DNA from: Atrichornis clamosus | Lineage: Eukaryota; Chordata; Aves; Passeriformes; Menuridae | DNA length: 64,000 nt | NCBI GenBank assembly: GCA_013400975.1 | Contig: WBMZ01010870.1 | Coordinates: 124,001 to 188,000, forward strand | Reading direction: 5' to 3' | Part shown: positions 63,873 to 64,000 of the stretch, piece by piece | Position numbering within the stretch: position 1 is the first letter of the stretch | How the letters are laid out: every line of letters begins with the position of its first letter | The notes under the pieces: generated by a model | The model's input: the letters and a program-made list of their open reading frames with translations, nothing else | Databases searched by the model: none | Told to the model about the DNA's origin: nothing | Program-made: the position numbers and the translations under genes

Positions 63873-64000
63873 CTCCTTTGCTGGGCATCACGGTGGCCAA
63901 CCATTACTCTGAACTTCTCCCTAAATATTCATTTTTAATCTGTGCCAAACCCAAGGCACCTGAAGACTCCAGTCTGTATGAGGTAGGCAGGGGCTGTAGG

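Larger units (their letters stand above)
30454..64000 (-). other. upstream (5') intron or flank of C1orf21, no confirmed exon
   Basis: Everything to the right of the inferred acceptor at 30454 lies 5' of the gene's first coding exon. It should be intron up to a non-coding first exon that I cannot place. It carries eight CR1 fragments, one solo ERVL-type LTR and several microsatellites. Long repeat-poor stretches (32213-36827, 37099-40650, 43874-54983, 55505-59494, 59823-63742) show only short random reading frames. Two CpG-rich patches, at about 59941-60200 and 62265-62480, are candidates for alternative first exons but are unproven. Confidence 0.6.

Noticed and set aside
1..64000. CRISPR arrays, bacterial operons, tRNA or rRNA genes, tRNA-derived SINEs
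   Set aside because: No regularly spaced direct repeats, no cloverleaf with A/B boxes, and no rRNA-like block were seen; the window is plainly vertebrate.

Overview
This is vertebrate nuclear DNA, almost certainly from a songbird-type bird. Twenty truncated copies of the CR1 retrotransposon 3' end are scattered on both strands. There is also one solo ERVL-type LTR flanked by a 5-bp target-site duplication. Open reading frames are short and random-looking, and no bacterial gene organisation is present.

The one gene I can prove lies on the minus strand: the avian ortholog of human C1orf21 (chicken-style name C8H1orf21). It encodes a small protein of about 121 residues, known in human as proliferation-inducing protein 13, whose function I do not know. 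Two exons are in the window. The first coding exon (30453-30249) carries the tail of the 5' UTR and codons 1-31. The next exon (12224-12130) carries codons 32-63. They join in phase (G|AT gives Asp32), both have canonical GT/AG borders, and the joined product matches the N-terminal half of the mammalian protein with only a few conservative changes. The last coding part (about 58 residues in human) is not visible and should lie to the left of base 1. The promoter and upstream non-coding exon(s) should lie upstream on the minus strand, either in the right-hand part of the window or past base 64000.

Layout: 1-12129 is the intron 3' of codon 63. 12225-30248 is an 18,024-bp intron between the two coding exons. 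30454-64000 is upstream intron or 5' flank. These tracts hold CR1 fragments, the solo LTR at 54984-55504, AT-rich microsatellites, a perfect 21-bp hairpin, a 1-base assembly gap with duplicated edges at 18367, two small CpG-rich patches near the right end, and much unique AT-rich sequence with no coding content I can support.

No operon, CRISPR array, tRNA, rRNA or novel multi-gene system was found. The most useful second looks are the upstream ATGs in the C1orf21 leader, the inverted CR1 copies flanking the start-codon exon, the perfect palindrome, the CpG patches as candidate first exons, and one unexplained 130-codon minus-strand reading frame.
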